A stretch of 64,000 nucleotides of DNA from Tetragonia tetragonoides (lineage: Eukaryota > Streptophyta > Magnoliopsida > Caryophyllales > Aizoaceae), in contig CM076153.1 in the NCBI GenBank assembly GCA_038025085.1, positions 4,030,001-4,094,000 on the forward strand. Direction: 5' to 3'. The notes under the pieces are model-generated. The model did no database searches. It saw only the letters and a program-made list of their open reading frames with translations, and was not told where the DNA came from. This document shows positions 26,015 through 39,544 of the stretch, one piece after another. The position numbers and the translations under genes are program-made. Every line of letters starts with the position of its first letter. The first letter of the stretch is position 1.

Positions 26015-26533
26015 TTTTGATTAGGTGAAAACAGTTTCCATTTTTCGTTATTTGGTTTACAATGAGAAGAAAATTAGTTTTTAAGGGGAAAAACATTTTT
26101 ACCTTATATAGTGTAAATGTTTTCTCTTCAAAACGAAGGGAAAACGGTTTTCCGTTGGTGGGACACTTTGTCCTCGGGGTACTAAAAATGGACATGATCA
26201 TCGGATTTGGTTGTTGAGACTTTGGGTCATAAAAATAAATTTGTACCCGACTTGATTGGGCCGTGGGTCAAACTTTCGGGCCACTTTATCAATATTGTTT
26301 TTTTCCTTCAAATAAGTATAATTTTCGAACTCCGATATACGTTTGAGGTGATTTTTTTTTACCTAACTTTTCGAAATCGACACGACTATGTTAGTAGATT
26401 TTATTTTTGTTGAAAATGAGTTTTTTTTTGGAAAATTGTTTTTTCTTTTGTAACCAAATAATAAAATGTGAACGGAAATCCATTTTACACCGAAATATTT
26501 TTCAGTTAAAAACGATTTTTCACCCAATCAAAC
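26015..26533. mobile_element. MITE-like element, about 520 bp
   Basis: The left end TTTTGATTAGGTGAAAACAG pairs with the reverse complement of the right end, TGTTTGATTGGGTGAAAAAT. Similarity continues inward: TTATTTGGTTTACAA on the left against TTATTTGGTTACAAA on the right arm. The GATT-GGTGAA ends are of a type common in plant MITEs. No transposase and no clear target duplication. Confidence 0.5.
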
Positions 26534-28123
26534 AAAGTCTAAGTAAAACTTGCCCCCAAAAAAAAAAAAGTCGTAAGTAAAACAGTGCTATCAGTAGCTA
26601 ATACGAGTAAATTTCAATAAATCGATACTCATAAGCAAATTGAGCTGTTAAAGCTTGACGATAGAGATTAGAGGGCGGTCCAACTATGCATCAATGAGGA
26701 CAGGACAGGGTAGTAGGCAGCGTGATAGTATAAGGCTCAACCGCTCAAACCGACGTCAAAGTCACCCGCCAAGAGGACAGAATACAAGTAAAACAAATTT
26801 TTGCTTGAGTTGCTTAACTCGTGATATAGAGCAAAGAGAGATCAAGATGTCTTGAGTTCGAATAGTGGGATCCCTTGTTTCTATAGTATAACTTTGCTCT
26901 TGTGATTATGTATAAGCACGATGTAAGGTGGGCCTGTGCATCATTTACATTTCAAATTTAATGAGCATTTCGCAGGGGATATAATAAGGAATATAATATC
27001 AATCGGGCCTACAACCATCATCTTAAACTTTTTGTATCCGTCACAGTTAGGAGTTCATGTAAAAAAGAAAAAGAAAAAGAAAAAAAGGATTACGCTCCCT
27101 TTGGGCGTCCCAGCATGAACCCTTCCCTAGGCACTCATGAAGGATCAGAGTTAGTCTTGAGATCAGTGACGCAGCGAACGGGAATTGAAATCGGGACCAT
27201 ATATAGCATCCCTTAGTACTATTTTTATAGATTCACCATTTACCACTACGTCATATGACCCGGAGGAGGAGTTCATGTATTTAGTTACGTGATTGTAGAT
27301 TGCTTGTATTCTGTACTCCCAAAACATTCGTCATCGATGAATGTACTTGTTAGTTGTTACACCTTATTAATCAACATATGCTCATGTACTATAGTTTCAT
27401 GTTCTCTTGAATATTGACTATCTGATGGTCGACCGTCTTAAGTACTCAAGATTCATTGTCAAAATCTGGATTACATTTTCCCCTCCAGGAGTTAAGAGAT
27501 TTGATTTGCACAGTAGAGCGGGTAAATTAATCCATAATCGTTCATTTTTTTTTTAACCGCATCAATTATTTGTTTGCAAAAGCATTAACAATGGGACTAA
27601 TTATTTTCAATAAGTGAGACCGGTGATTATCAATAGGGAACGGAGGGAGTAATTCGGATTGCATTTTGGCTTAGGAACCTCACATCCTCAAGTCGTAAGC
27701 TGTGACAACTGACAAGTACTAATAAATACTGCAGTAATACTGGTGCAATCAGTAAAAAACATCGATTTTTTTTTTTTTTTTTTCCTGAATTGAAAATGCT
27801 ACTTCTATTCATTACAAGAGAACTTATTTCATAATGTAGGATAATCAGTCTAAGGAATTAGCTAGCAGAGCCTTAGACGTGGCTAAGCTAGCGGTACTGC
27901 ATAACTACTTTCATACTTATCTTTACTACAAACACTCAGCTAGCTCCATAAGGACTCCTAGGAGTACATATTATTGAGTCGAAGCCGTCCGTCCAGTTTA
28001 CACAGAGGTGCATTCAGCCTTAGACAAAGTTTTCGATCTATCCGGAAGTAATTGTCACGTTTTGACCCCCGTAACAGTTACTATCGTACAGAGGGAGTTT
28101 ATGATTGATTGAAGTAACCTTTT

Positions 28124-29229
28124 TCATAGTGAAAAGTTTACTGATTGATGTTCAGGCCAATAATCAGCTCGAAGAGTTACAAGCACTTTCTCATTCACCT
28201 GTAAACCCTTGGTAAGAACATCATCCGAAATAAAGGAACTGAATAGAGCACTAGCAACGACAACCAATCCAGGTTGTTGGCCACCAAATGCAACAAAAGC
28301 CACAGCAGGTGTTTTACCAAGATTGAGTTGAAAGTGAATGAGACCTTGTGGGAAAACATAAATGTCTCCCTTGTTAAGCACCTTAGCATAAACCTTGTTA
28401 CCTCCTGTTTGCAAATTGGCAGACACAAATCCTGCATAAAGGGTTCCCTCTATGACTGTCAACATTTCTGAGGCACGGGGATGGTAATGAGGAGGGTTTA
28501 GGCCGCCAGGAGCGAAATCTACCCGACCCATTGCCACGCCTAGCGAGTTAATTGCTGGAAATGTAGTCACATTCACTTGTACAACCTTAGATCCGAACCT
28601 GTTGTTTGTGTCTCCGACTGTGTCATAGCCTCTGTACAAGAAGTCGTCCGCTGTGACATCCTTTGGGTTCTTGCAATACAATCCATTGACAATTACTACA
28701 TAAGAGAAAGGGAATAAAATTTAGTAAAAGTTCAAGGATATATCATATGTAAACACTCAATAGATGAAAGATAAGCTTATCAATAAATGTTACAATGAAG
28801 AAGAGCTTGGGGTGGATATCGCAGTGGCGTATCCCCCCTCGGCCCCAGTAATAAAATGGGATCAAGTCTCATTACCCATATAGAACTTTCTTGCAATTTA
28901 AAAAAAAAAAAAGAAGCCCTACACTGAAGACAAATTAAAAGCCAAAAATTGTAGCCCTGGCATGGGGCATTTCTTTGATGGCGTATATGAAGTAATACTA
29001 TTTGAAGAAATGTTACTCCGTATACGCCATCAAAGTAATTACTATGATAAAAATGTGACATTTTCAATGGAAAACTGAAAAAAATACCAGCAGTTTGAGG
29101 ATCTGTAACACCAACACAAAAATCTTGAAGGGGACCAGGATCAGAGGCATAGCTTGTGTAAAGCGTCAAGCTCAAGACAACAGTCATGGCCAATAACATT
29201 ACATAACGAGCTCCTCTAGGCTTCGCCAT
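28124..29229 (-). CDS. Germin-like protein (cupin), secreted
   Basis: Two minus-strand exons, 29088-29229 and 28124-28695, joined at DPQTA|VIVNG to 237 residues. Residues 1-28 form a signal peptide. The two N-terminal cysteines of the germin fold are at 38 and 55. Germin box 1 has HYHPRASE (H117, H119, E124) and box 2 GDIYVFPQGLIHFQLN (H168), so all four manganese ligands are present. One N-glycosylation site (NVT) lies near 89. Germin-like proteins are apoplastic hexamers with superoxide dismutase or, in true germins, oxalate oxidase activity; which applies cannot be told from sequence. The length is slightly above the usual 210-225. The start is the first ATG of the exon, followed at once by the signal peptide. 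Confidence 0.92.
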
Positions 29230-29315
29230 CTGATGAGTTTTTTTTTTTTTTTTGGATATTCCCTGAACGATCTCTTTCTATCACTATTTTGAGTGGTAGA
29301 GAAAGGATGAATGGC

Positions 29316-29325
29316 CTATATATAG
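29316..29325 (-). promoter_or_regulatory. TATA box of the germin-like gene
   Basis: CTATATATAG, palindromic, lies about 90 bases upstream of the start codon on the minus strand, at a normal distance for a plant TATA box. Confidence 0.6.
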
Positions 29326-29970
29326 CCAAGAAACCATGCAGTAGTACTAAAAAAAAAAAGTGGTGTAGAGTAATTTCTAACGAGTAAAATGCAGTTTTCA
29401 TGTGAATGACATTATAAGTGGCCCTCAGGCCTCAGTAATCGATCGATCACTTGTCGTTGTTGTTGTGGATTTATTGAAGATATATTTTGTTGATGATGAG
29501 CTGTCTAAGTAGTGCTACCCCTATTACCCTGATACGGATCTTCTGTCGCCGATCCATCCTAATATAACCACATCCTGATCGTTCGTGATTTTGTCATGCA
29601 TCCCAATTTAATAATAAATAAAATTTAAAAGATAATGTGTCAAATATATAATGGAGTGGGACAGAAGAGGACACATAAAATAAAACAGGAAATCCTTACT
29701 GCTATTACCTATATTCTTTTCCAGTGTATAACAAACTCACAAGCATATCTGTATTTGTATGGATGTAATACATTATACACCATGTATATATGTGTACTAA
29801 TAGTTAGGGAAATTTGTAAGGAACTACTTTCTAAAACGTGCACAGTAGGACTTAGTGACTTACTACCTTAAAATTATTTTCGGTGGGAAATTATATTAAA
29901 AGACTTTTTTGTTGCAGAAAATTATAATTACCAAATGTTTGAAGAATTCCAAGGACTTTGGTTTTATGGC

Positions 29971-30126
29971 GGACCTAGCGCGCGCACTAGGATCTCAACT
30001 ATTCAGGTTTTTCAAAATATTTTGTTAAAATATCCTATTTTTTGAATTTTTTGGAAATAACTGCTAAAATACTCTAATAATTTAGTTTTTGTGTCGGTAT
30101 TATTATATTTTTAAATCCGCCACTGA
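29971..30126. mobile_element. Small element with TGGCGGA ends (weak)
   Basis: The left end reads TATGGCGGACCTAG, and the right end in reverse complement reads CAGTGGCGGATTTAAA. TGGCGGA is a frequent terminal motif of small plant DNA elements. The body is AT-rich, 156 bp, non-coding. No target duplication was found, so the call is tentative. Confidence 0.35.
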
Positions 30127-30376
30127 ATACAACCACGACATTTCTCGAATAAGGACACTTTTTAGTTCAGAATTCAAACATGCCCATCGGGGCAGGCAGG
30201 AGTTTCGTTTCATCAAAAAAAAACTTAAAAGGTCACCAAAGTCGGGCATGTGATAGAGTACAAAACTTGATATTGCACTAGCCATTGGCCTCACGTAAGT
30301 GGGCAATTCTAATCTTATCATCTTGTAAGCCTTTCAACACCCCCCAACCCTCCAATCTTCTCAAGTCACTGTCAAC

Positions 30377-30919
30377 TAGAGCTGGTAAATAGATCGTATC
30401 GTGTCATGTTCGTGTTCGTGTCAAAGATAATCGTGTCAGAAATCTCCCGACACTAACCTGAGCCATTTATTAATCGTGTCGGAAATCTTCAACACTAACC
30501 CAACCTACTTAATAATCGTGTTATTCGTGTTGACCCGCTTAACTTTTTTGATGTAATTTCTTTTAAGAAAATTAAAAATATAACATAAAAAACCAACAAA
30601 AATAGTAATGAAAATTTAAAACATCACTTTTAAGCTTCCATTGGTGTATTACTGAACTGAACTAATCAATATTATGGATTTAAACTTTATTTTTTGTTAT
30701 TATCACTAGTTAAGCGACTTTTCTCTCGACATGTTTGAATAATCGTGTTAGAGCGTGTCAACTTCGTGTTGAAAATCTCAACACTAACCCAACCCACTAA
30801 ACGGGTTACTCATGTCGACCCGCTTAAGTTAATCGTGTTGAAAATCTCAACACTAACCCATTTATTTCGTGTCCGATTTATGTCGTGTTATCGTGTCGTG
30901 TCAGCTTTTGCCGCCTCTA
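30377..30919. mobile_element. Non-autonomous hAT-type MITE, copy 1
   Basis: Starts TAGAGCTGGTAAAT and ends TTTTGCCGCCTCTA, imperfect inverted termini. The flanking octamers CTGTCAAC (30369-30376) and CTGGCAAC (30920-30927) match at 7 of 8, the 8-bp duplication expected of hAT. The body is full of TCGTGTC/CGTGTTCGTG words and has no transposase. It is largely alignable, in the same orientation, with the element at 51682-52231. Confidence 0.8.
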
Positions 30920-30927
30920 CTGGCAAC

Positions 30928-32272
30928 AAACGCTCAGTATTCCTGTGCCCTACCACTAAAAACCACCACCTTCATATAAGTATAACCGCATTCAGTCACA
31001 TATTACACTACAAAACTTAAAAATCCACTCCCCGTTTTATCCCGTGGTCCATAAATCTAGTGGAAGAGTACTGGGGAATTATGAAGCAATAATCTAACAA
31101 TGTGGGAGTTTTTTTTTTTGGCAACTAGAAGTGGGAGAATGGGAGACTCATATATTTTCATGATGAAGGTTTCAATTTCAACCATCCAAATTCCAATAAT
31201 CAACCAACGCTTAAAGAGTCCACTGTCACTTATGAACAGTCTATTCCGAATGGCCCATCAAAATTCAACTAGCCAGATGGGCCGTCCAAAACGAAACCCA
31301 AACTTAAAATGAAAGAGAGCCACATTCTCACGAAGAACAGAGCCTTGGTACTCCGAGTTAGAAATAAGATATGAGAAAATATATTTTCCGTATCTATATA
31401 GTGAAACTAGATTAAAATATAAGATATTATATGGTTAATATATTATAAAGATCTTATGTAATTAGGAAATCGATACTAGATTTTTTTTTTTTTAATGATA
31501 CGTAAATTGGGACATGAAATCCTTCCTTGTCATCGGAGTATATGAAGCGAGATTTATGAGCTTGTTATATTTAACATTTAGAGTTTTTAATTGCATTATT
31601 TGTTTAACACAGAACCAAGACTCTATTTGATTCACCTTAATTTTACTTAAATTCAGTTCAGTTCAGTCCAGTTCAGTTCAGTTCAGTTCATGTGTAACTT
31701 TATTACTCATATAACTTTTCATTCCGAAATAATTTCATGATGAAAATTATGTCATCGGAAAGATCTCAAAGCATACTTTCAAATGAGTCCAATATTGACT
31801 ATGTTTGGACGAATTTTAAATGGTTAACGATCAAGTTCAAAAAATTAATTAAGTTCAGTTCAGTTCAGATCAGTTCAGTTTAGATCAGTTTTATCGAGGT
31901 GAATCAAACGGGGCCTAAAATTAGTGTGCTCTATGAATCTGGCATAGTTTTTTCAAAAAACCGACGTCTATTAGGCGATGCATATGGATAGTTTTGTACT
32001 GGTGAAGTCAGATTAGTTTTGATGTAGTAATGTGATTTTCTGTTATCACAAATTCCCAATTCCCTGATTTGTTGACTGCCATTAAGCGTACCACATGCAC
32101 GTTGCCATAATAAGGAAAGAGATCAAGGGAGAAGATTTGTGGGATAATGCATAATGTGAATAGGAATAAATTAGTGCTGATTTCTTTTGCTCTTTAATTT
32201 TCTTGTTTTGGAACTCTGTGATTTGTTTCCCTAGATACATGATCTTTTTCTTGCTTCCTAATTTTCCCCCTC
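30928..32272. other. Upstream region of the first thiazole synthase gene
   Basis: No gene is seen between the hAT element and the TATATAT at 32273-32279. The stretch contains the CAGTTCAG-rich element at 31618-31916 and AT-rich sequence with short open frames of no recognisable character. Confidence 0.5.
31618..31916. mobile_element. CAGTTCAG-rich MITE, copy 1
   Basis: The left end CTCTATTTGATTCACCTTAA and the right end in reverse complement CCCCGTTTGATTCACCTCGA form imperfect inverted termini. (CAGTT)n arrays lie just inside both ends. The interior (GTTTGGACGAATTTTAAA and neighbours) aligns with an element near 51158-51433, where GTTTGGACAAATTTCAAA occurs in the same order. About 299 bp, non-coding. 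Confidence 0.6.
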
Positions 32273-33319
32273 TATATATGAATCAAATCAATTCATCTTT
32301 AAACCATAAACATCTCTTAATTAACCAGCTCTTAACAATTTAACACCATGGCCACATCAGCTGCCCTAACCTTATCAAACCTAAACAAACCAGCTTTGTT
32401 CCTAGACTCCCCAATCTATGGCACCCCCTTAACTACACCAAACCCCAACAACTCCTTCAAGCCCAAGCCCAAGTCCAACATCACCCCCATGGTCTCTATG
32501 TCTGCCGCCCCAGCCCCGCCTCCCTACGACCTTAACAACATTCGGTTCGACCCGATCCGTGAGTCGATCGTCTCACGGGAAATGACCCGCCGTTACATGA
32601 CGGATATGATCACCTTTGCTGACACCGACGTTGTTGTGATCGGGGCCGGGTCAGCCGGGCTCAGCTGCGCCTACGAGCTTAGCAAGAATCCCAACATCAA
32701 TATTGCCATCATCGAGCAATCGGTAATGAAATCACTTTTGTTTTTTATTTTTATTTTTATTTTATAAGTGGAAAAATGACTATTGTTATGCTACTTGAAT
32801 GTATATAACTTTAATATATATAGCCTCTTGAATGTGTGTTGTCTTCAACGAATTTGAAACAGACAGCTTATTAGTGTATATCATTCGAGTCTTGTGTAAT
32901 AACGTTACTCATGGTTTTTCTTTTAGACTAATCTACCCAGGGGAACTCATTGGAATAGTGTTACTTATGGTAAAACATTTAAAGTCACATTTTTTATTCA
33001 AATGTAACATTTTTTTTTTTAAATATTTTTATTGTGAAATTAATATTTTTAGTTTAAATTTTATGGGAGTAAACTAACATATGGTCAAATTTTTAATAAT
33101 TTTAGCAATAGTTTTGACTACAAAATGTCAATAAATGACAAAAGATATTTGGCGTATAAGGTAATTAGGTATAATAAATCTATAATCATCATATGAGACG
33201 GCTAAAAGTATAGGTATTTTTTTAGAGGTACCAGTTTTATTATCCAAATGTATCACTTTTTTGTTCACATGTATAAATTTTGCTGTATTTGACTACCCTA
33301 TTATTTACTACTATAATAG

Positions 33320-34243
<924 letters not shown>

Positions 34244-34246
34244 TAG

Positions 34247-34258
34247 TGGTATCAGAGC
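34247..34258 (+). other. Primer binding site (initiator Met tRNA)
   Basis: TGGTATCAGAGC starts four bases after the 5' LTR and matches the complement of the 3' end of plant initiator methionine tRNA, the standard Copia primer. Confidence 0.9.
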
Positions 34259-34297
34259 TTTGGTTAGAGTCATTGTGAATTTGTTGTGTTGTTAAAG

Positions 34298-37200
34298 ATG
34301 GATGAAAAATCTGGTGTGCACGGAATGATTAGTTTGAATTCTGGAAATTACTCCGTGTGGAAAACTAAAATGGAGGATATCCTTTATGTGAAGGATTTGT
34401 ATGAACCAATTTTAAATGCAACCATACCAACTGGTGTTGTTGAAAGTGAGTGGAAAATATTGAACCGTAAAGCCGTTGGAACAATTAGACAATTTGTTGA
34501 TATGAGTGTCCTCCAACATATTGCCAATGACACGAATGCTTATACTCTTTGGAAGAAACTTGAGACCATGTATGAAAGGAAGAATGCCTTGAGTAAAGCG
34601 TCATTGATTAGAAAACTTGTGAAACTGGAATATAAAGATGGTGATAGCATAGTAGTTCACTTGAATGAATTTCAAAGTTTGATTAACAAGTTGTCTGCAA
34701 TGAAGATGAATTTAGATGATGAGCTGCAGGCATTGCTACTACTTTGCTCATTGCCAGAAAGCTGGGACACTCTATTTGTATCACTTAGCAACTCCGCACC
34801 AGAGGGCACGCTGACAATGGAAATTGTCAAAGCTAGTTTGTTGAATGAAGAAACTAGAAGGAAGGAAATGAGTTCCTCCACACAACCAGAGGCTAATGTG
34901 ACACAAGAATCAAGCAGGGGAAGAAGTAAGACTCGATATCCCCAGCATAGAGACAAGTCCAGGGGGAGATCAAAATCAAAGGGTAAGATCATTTGCCACT
35001 ATTGTGATAAGCCAGGCCACATTCAAAAACATTGCAGGAAAATGAAGAGAGACAAGTCCAGAGAAAGGAAAGAAAAGGGTGAGACATTCGGGCAACAACA
35101 AGAAGAGAAAGATAACAACACCACTGCAATTGCAACAAGTGATGAATTATTTTTTATTGGTGACCATTGCCTAAATCTAGATAGTGATGATTGTACTTGG
35201 GTGATTGACACGGGTGCTTCGTTTCATCTAACCTCGCACCAAGATTACTTCTCATCTTACACCAGCGGTGACTTTGGCTATGTAAAGATGGGGAATGATG
35301 GCTCATCCAAGATTGTAGGCATGGGTACAGTGTGTTTGGAGACATCCACAGGTTGCAGTTTGGTGTTGAGAGATGTCCGACATGTTCCAGACATTCGGCT
35401 GAATTTGATATCTCCTGGGTTGCTCGATGATGCTGGTTACTCCAGCAACTTTGGTGGTGGAAAGTGCAAGCTTATCAAAGGAAGTTTGATTGTGGCTCGT
35501 GGGAGCAAGCAGAGATCCTTGTATGTGATGCAAGCTAAGTTGTGCAAAGGAGAAGTACACGCAGTTGATGATTCCTCCAGCGAGTTATGGCACAAGAGAC
35601 TTGGTCACATGAGTGAAAGAGGTATGCAAATGCTTGCTAAGAAGCAACTCCTTCCTGATGGTCAAGGTATGTCCTTGAAACCCTGTGTTGATTGTTTAGC
35701 TGGAAAACAACATAGGGCAGCATTTCATACTCGTCCCCCATCTAGAAGAAAACATGCATTAGATCTTGTTCACACTGATGTATGTTCTATGGATACTAAG
35801 TCACATAGCGGTGCACTTTATTTTGTTACTTTTATTGATGATTATTCTAGAAAACTGTGGGCTTTTGTGTTGAAAACCAAAGACCAGGTACTACAGTTTT
35901 TCAAGCAGTTCCAGGCCAGAGTTGAGAGAGAAACAGGCCGGAAGCTCAAGTGTGTTAGAGCTGACAATGGTGGAGAGTACAGGGGTCCATTTGAAGAGTA
36001 TTGCAAAGTACAGGGCATCAGGCTTGAGAAGACAGTTCCCAAGACACCTCAGCTGAATGGACTTGCAGAGAGAATGAACAGAACAATTGAAGAAAGAATT
36101 CGATGTATGCTCTCTCATGCGAAGCTGCCTAGGATTTTTTGGGCCGAGGCAATGTTTACAGCAGTGTACCTCATCAACCGGTCACCTTCAGTTCCTCTTA
36201 ATGGAGATGTTCCGCAGAGAGTATGGACTGGTAAAGAGGTATCATTCAGCCACCTGAGAGTCTTTGGGTGCCTTGCATATGTTCATATTCCCAGAGATGA
36301 GAGGTCCAAGCTTGATAGCAAGACAAAGCCATGCATCTTCCTAGGGTACTCAGAGGATGAGTTTGGGTACAGATTGTGGAATCCAGTTAGCAGGAAAGTG
36401 ATTAGAAGCAGAGATGTAGTGTTCTTTGAAGACAAAACCTTTGCAGATTGTGAGAAGAAGAAACAACCAGAGCCTTCTCCTAGTGACAGCGCCAACTCAG
36501 ATCCAATATTTCCTGAAGTAACTCCTAGAGTTCAAGGGGGAGAACAACAGGAAGATGGCAATGATGATCATAACAGTGATGATGGTGATGATGTTCAGCC
36601 ACCACCAGATCATACACATGAAGAAGAACCCCATGTACAACCAGAACCACAGTTGAGAAGATCCACCAGAGAGAGACAGCCTACCTCTAAATATCCAGCA
36701 GATGAGTATGTGTTGATGACCGACGGGGGAGAACCTGAAAGCTACGAGGAGGCTATGTCACATGAGCACTGCAAGGAGTGGTATAATGCCATGCAAGATG
36801 AGATGAAATCCTTGCATGAGAACCACACATATGACTTAGTGGAGTTGCCTAAGGGCAAGAGAGCACTCAAGAACAAATGGGTGTACAGACTGAAAACTGG
36901 AGAAGATGGTTCACCACCTAGGTACAAGGCACGTTTGGTGGTGAAAGGCTCAGGTCAAAAGAAAGGCATAGACTTTGAAGAGATTTTCTCTCCAGTTGTA
37001 AAGATGTCTTCTGTTAGAGTTGTTCTTGGCTTAGCTGCTAGCATGGATTTGGAGTTGGAACAACTTGATGTGAAGACTGCTTTCCTCCATGGTGACTTAG
37101 AGGAGGAAATCTACATGGAGCAACCAGAAGGTTTCCAAGAGAAGGGAAGTGAGAAGCTTGTATGCCGTTTGAAAAAGAGTTTATATGGCTTGAAACAAGC

Positions 37201-38296
37201 ACCTCGACAATGGTACAAGAAGTTTGAGTCTTTCATGAAAGACCACAGTTTCCACAAGACACATGCAGATTCATGTGTGTTTGTGAAGCATTACGCCGGA
37301 GGTGATTTTCTCATTCTCTTACTTTATGTGGATGACATGTTGATTGTTGGACAGGATAAGGAGAAGATTGCCAACCTGAAGAGTGCCTTGAGCAAGTCCT
37401 TTGCAATGAAGGACCTTGGCCCTGCAAAGCAAATTTTGGGCATGCGTATCTCTCGTGATAGGAAGAACAAGAAGATATGGCTATCACAAGAGAGTTACAT
37501 CCAGAAGCTGCTAGAGAGGTTCAAGATGGACAAAGCTAAACCCGTGAGCTCGCCACTTGCAGGTCACATGAAGCTAAGCTCCAGCCAGTGTCCTACAAGT
37601 GAGAATGACAAGAAAGAGATGATGACGGTGCCTTATGCATCCGCCGTGGGGAGTTTGATGTATGCCATGGTATGCACTAGGCCAGACATTGCACATGCCA
37701 TTGGGGTTGTTAGCAGGTTCATGTCTAATCCTGGTAAGGAGCATTGGGCAGCAGTAAAGTGGATCATGCGGTATCTCAGAGGTACTTCTAGAGTGTGTTT
37801 ATGCTTTGGTCCCGGACAACCTGTGTTAGATGGCTACACAGATGCTGATTTGTCGGGTGATATTGATGCTAGTAAGTCTACCTCCGGATACTTGATGACA
37901 ATTGCAGGGGGAGCTGTTTCATGGCAATCAAAATTGCAAAAGTGTGTTGCTCTGTCTACCACAGAATCTGAGTATATGGCAGCGGTTGAAGCTGGCAAGG
38001 AGTTTATTTGGATGAGAGATTTTCTAGAGGAGTTGGGTTTGAAACAAGACAAGTACCCTCTTTATTGTGATAGTCAAAGTGCCATCCACCTTGCCAAGAA
38101 TGCAGCCTACCATTCCCGAACCAAACACATACGGAGGAGGTATCATTGGATTCGAGAAGCGGTAGAAGACAAGTCATTTGAGCTTGTGAAGATTCACACC
38201 GATCTCAACGGATCGGACATGTTGACGAAGGCCTTGCCTAAGGAGAAACTTCTTGTTTGTAGAAAGATTGCGGGCTTGGTCGAGCCCCCCATGTAG
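34298..38296 (+). CDS. Copia gag-pol polyprotein
   Basis: An uninterrupted frame of 1332 residues from the ATG at 34298. Order: gag (about 1-230), a CCHC zinc knuckle CHYCDKPGHIQKHC (about 232-245), aspartic protease with DTGAS (about 304), a gag-pre-integrase HHCC motif (WHKRLGH...CVDC), the integrase core (D at the HTDV motif, D in RADNGGEY, E in the LAERMNRT region), reverse transcriptase with LLLYVDDMLIVG (about 1010), and RNase H (YTDADL, STTESEY, YCDSQSA). All catalytic acidic residues inspected are present. Its function is self-replication via virus-like particles. No frameshift or stop separates gag from pol, as usual for plant Copia elements. Confidence 0.97.
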   Translation: MDEKSGVHGMISLNSGNYSVWKTKMEDILYVKDLYEPILNATIPTGVVESEWKILNRKAVGTIRQFVDMSVLQHIANDTNAYTLWKKLETMYERKNALSKASLIRKLVKLEYKDGDSIVVHLNEFQSLINKLSAMKMNLDDELQALLLLCSLPESWDTLFVSLSNSAPEGTLTMEIVKASLLNEETRRKEMSSSTQPEANVTQESSRGRSKTRYPQHRDKSRGRSKSKGKIICHYCDKPGHIQKHCRKMKRDKSRERKEKGETFGQQQEEKDNNTTAIATSDELFFIGDHCLNLDSDDCTWVIDTGASFHLTSHQDYFSSYTSGDFGYVKMGNDGSSKIVGMGTVCLETSTGCSLVLRDVRHVPDIRLNLISPGLLDDAGYSSNFGGGKCKLIKGSLIVARGSKQRSLYVMQAKLCKGEVHAVDDSSSELWHKRLGHMSERGMQMLAKKQLLPDGQGMSLKPCVDCLAGKQHRAAFHTRPPSRRKHALDLVHTDVCSMDTKSHSGALYFVTFIDDYSRKLWAFVLKTKDQVLQFFKQFQARVERETGRKLKCVRADNGGEYRGPFEEYCKVQGIRLEKTVPKTPQLNGLAERMNRTIEERIRCMLSHAKLPRIFWAEAMFTAVYLINRSPSVPLNGDVPQRVWTGKEVSFSHLRVFGCLAYVHIPRDERSKLDSKTKPCIFLGYSEDEFGYRLWNPVSRKVIRSRDVVFFEDKTFADCEKKKQPEPSPSDSANSDPIFPEVTPRVQGGEQQEDGNDDHNSDDGDDVQPPPDHTHEEEPHVQPEPQLRRSTRERQPTSKYPADEYVLMTDGGEPESYEEAMSHEHCKEWYNAMQDEMKSLHENHTYDLVELPKGKRALKNKWVYRLKTGEDGSPPRYKARLVVKGSGQKKGIDFEEIFSPVVKMSSVRVVLGLAASMDLELEQLDVKTAFLHGDLEEEIYMEQPEGFQEKGSEKLVCRLKKSLYGLKQAPRQWYKKFESFMKDHSFHKTHADSCVFVKHYAGGDFLILLLYVDDMLIVGQDKEKIANLKSALSKSFAMKDLGPAKQILGMRISRDRKNKKIWLSQESYIQKLLERFKMDKAKPVSSPLAGHMKLSSSQCPTSENDKKEMMTVPYASAVGSLMYAMVCTRPDIAHAIGVVSRFMSNPGKEHWAAVKWIMRYLRGTSRVCLCFGPGQPVLDGYTDADLSGDIDASKSTSGYLMTIAGGAVSWQSKLQKCVALSTTESEYMAAVEAGKEFIWMRDFLEELGLKQDKYPLYCDSQSAIHLAKNAAYHSRTKHIRRRYHWIREAVEDKSFELVKIHTDLNGSDMLTKALPKEKLLVCRKIAGLVEPPM

Positions 38297-38312
38297 GAGT
38301 GAGGGGGAGATT
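38295..38312 (+). other. Polypurine tract
   Basis: AGGAGTGAGGGGGAGATT lies directly before the 3' LTR and just after the pol stop codon, the place and composition of the plus-strand primer. Confidence 0.8.
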
Positions 38313-39108
38313 TGTTGGAGTATCCCTCCTACATGGAGGAAGAACCCAATTAATTTGGGATATATTTGCTTACCATATGGGTTATCCATATGATGTTTAA
38401 GTGAAGGGCAATTTCGTATATTCACTCACAAGTGGCTTCCCTTATAAGCCAAAAGGTTAGAAGGGCTGAGTGCAAGAGAGAGAAAGCCTAGACACTCAAA
38501 AAATTCAGGAGAAAAGTCTAGAAGAGAAGAGGAGAGAGAGAAGAGGAGCCACCCACGAATTTTGGTGCTGGCAGCCCAGAAATCCGCCCCGATCGACGAC
38601 CAAACGAACTCCGATCGTCGCGAGATTTTAGCACGTTGTTCCTAACATCCCCCTCTTCAAATCCAACGGTCAGAATTTCATTTGGAGCTCTCTAACTCAG
38701 TTTTCTAAATTCAGCTCTTATTTTATACGAAATTGTATTTCCACTCTTTTGGGTGATGATTTGGGAGACTTGTTGTGCCAAGGTTGATCCTTGATGATTG
38801 TGAATACCTCTAGTTGATCTAGGGAAGAACTATTGTTGTACCCACTTGTTAATTTGTTGATTAGTGGAGGTTTTGGCACCGTTTGTTAACGGTCCCGTGG
38901 TTTTTTCCCCACATCGGGGTTTCCACGTAAATCTTTGCGTCTCCTTGTTTATTTACTGTTTTTGGGCTGATTTATAGTTCCATTTGCTGCTGTCATTTTG
39001 GTTCAATATTGTTTGGTTGCTTGAATTGGTTATTGCTCATCTTTGCATCACAACCGGGGAAAAAGTCTTTGTTGCTTCCGCTTGTGTATTTGTGTGCTTT
39101 CCCCAACA
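38313..39108 (+). repeat. 3' LTR of the Copia element
   Basis: 796 bp, followed directly by the GTGAT target duplication and THI4 coding sequence. Same length and, by eye, same sequence as the 5' LTR. Confidence 0.95.
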
Positions 39109-39175
39109 GTGATCAAGCACGCCGCCCTTTTCACGTCCACAATCATGTCCCGCCTTTTGGCCCGGCCCAATGTGA

Positions 39176-39544
<369 letters not shown>

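Larger units (their letters stand above)
23464..28123. other. Intergenic DNA rich in small transposons
   Basis: The first 250 bases are the eIF1 3' UTR and flank. MITE-like elements are listed at 24131, 25254 and 26015. A lone GAACGGAGGGAGTA near 27637-27651 resembles one end of a Stowaway element, without a visible partner. Poly-A and poly-T runs are frequent. No gene recognised. Confidence 0.5.

Noticed and set aside
26800..26880. tRNA-like sequence with GAGTTCGAATAG
   Set aside because: The B-box-like word lacks the final conserved C, no acceptor or anticodon stem can be formed, and no A box is seen at the right distance.
29950..30110. GCGCGCGCAC word as a regulatory or CpG-rich site
   Set aside because: It lies inside a small transposon-like sequence and is isolated; no promoter features around it.
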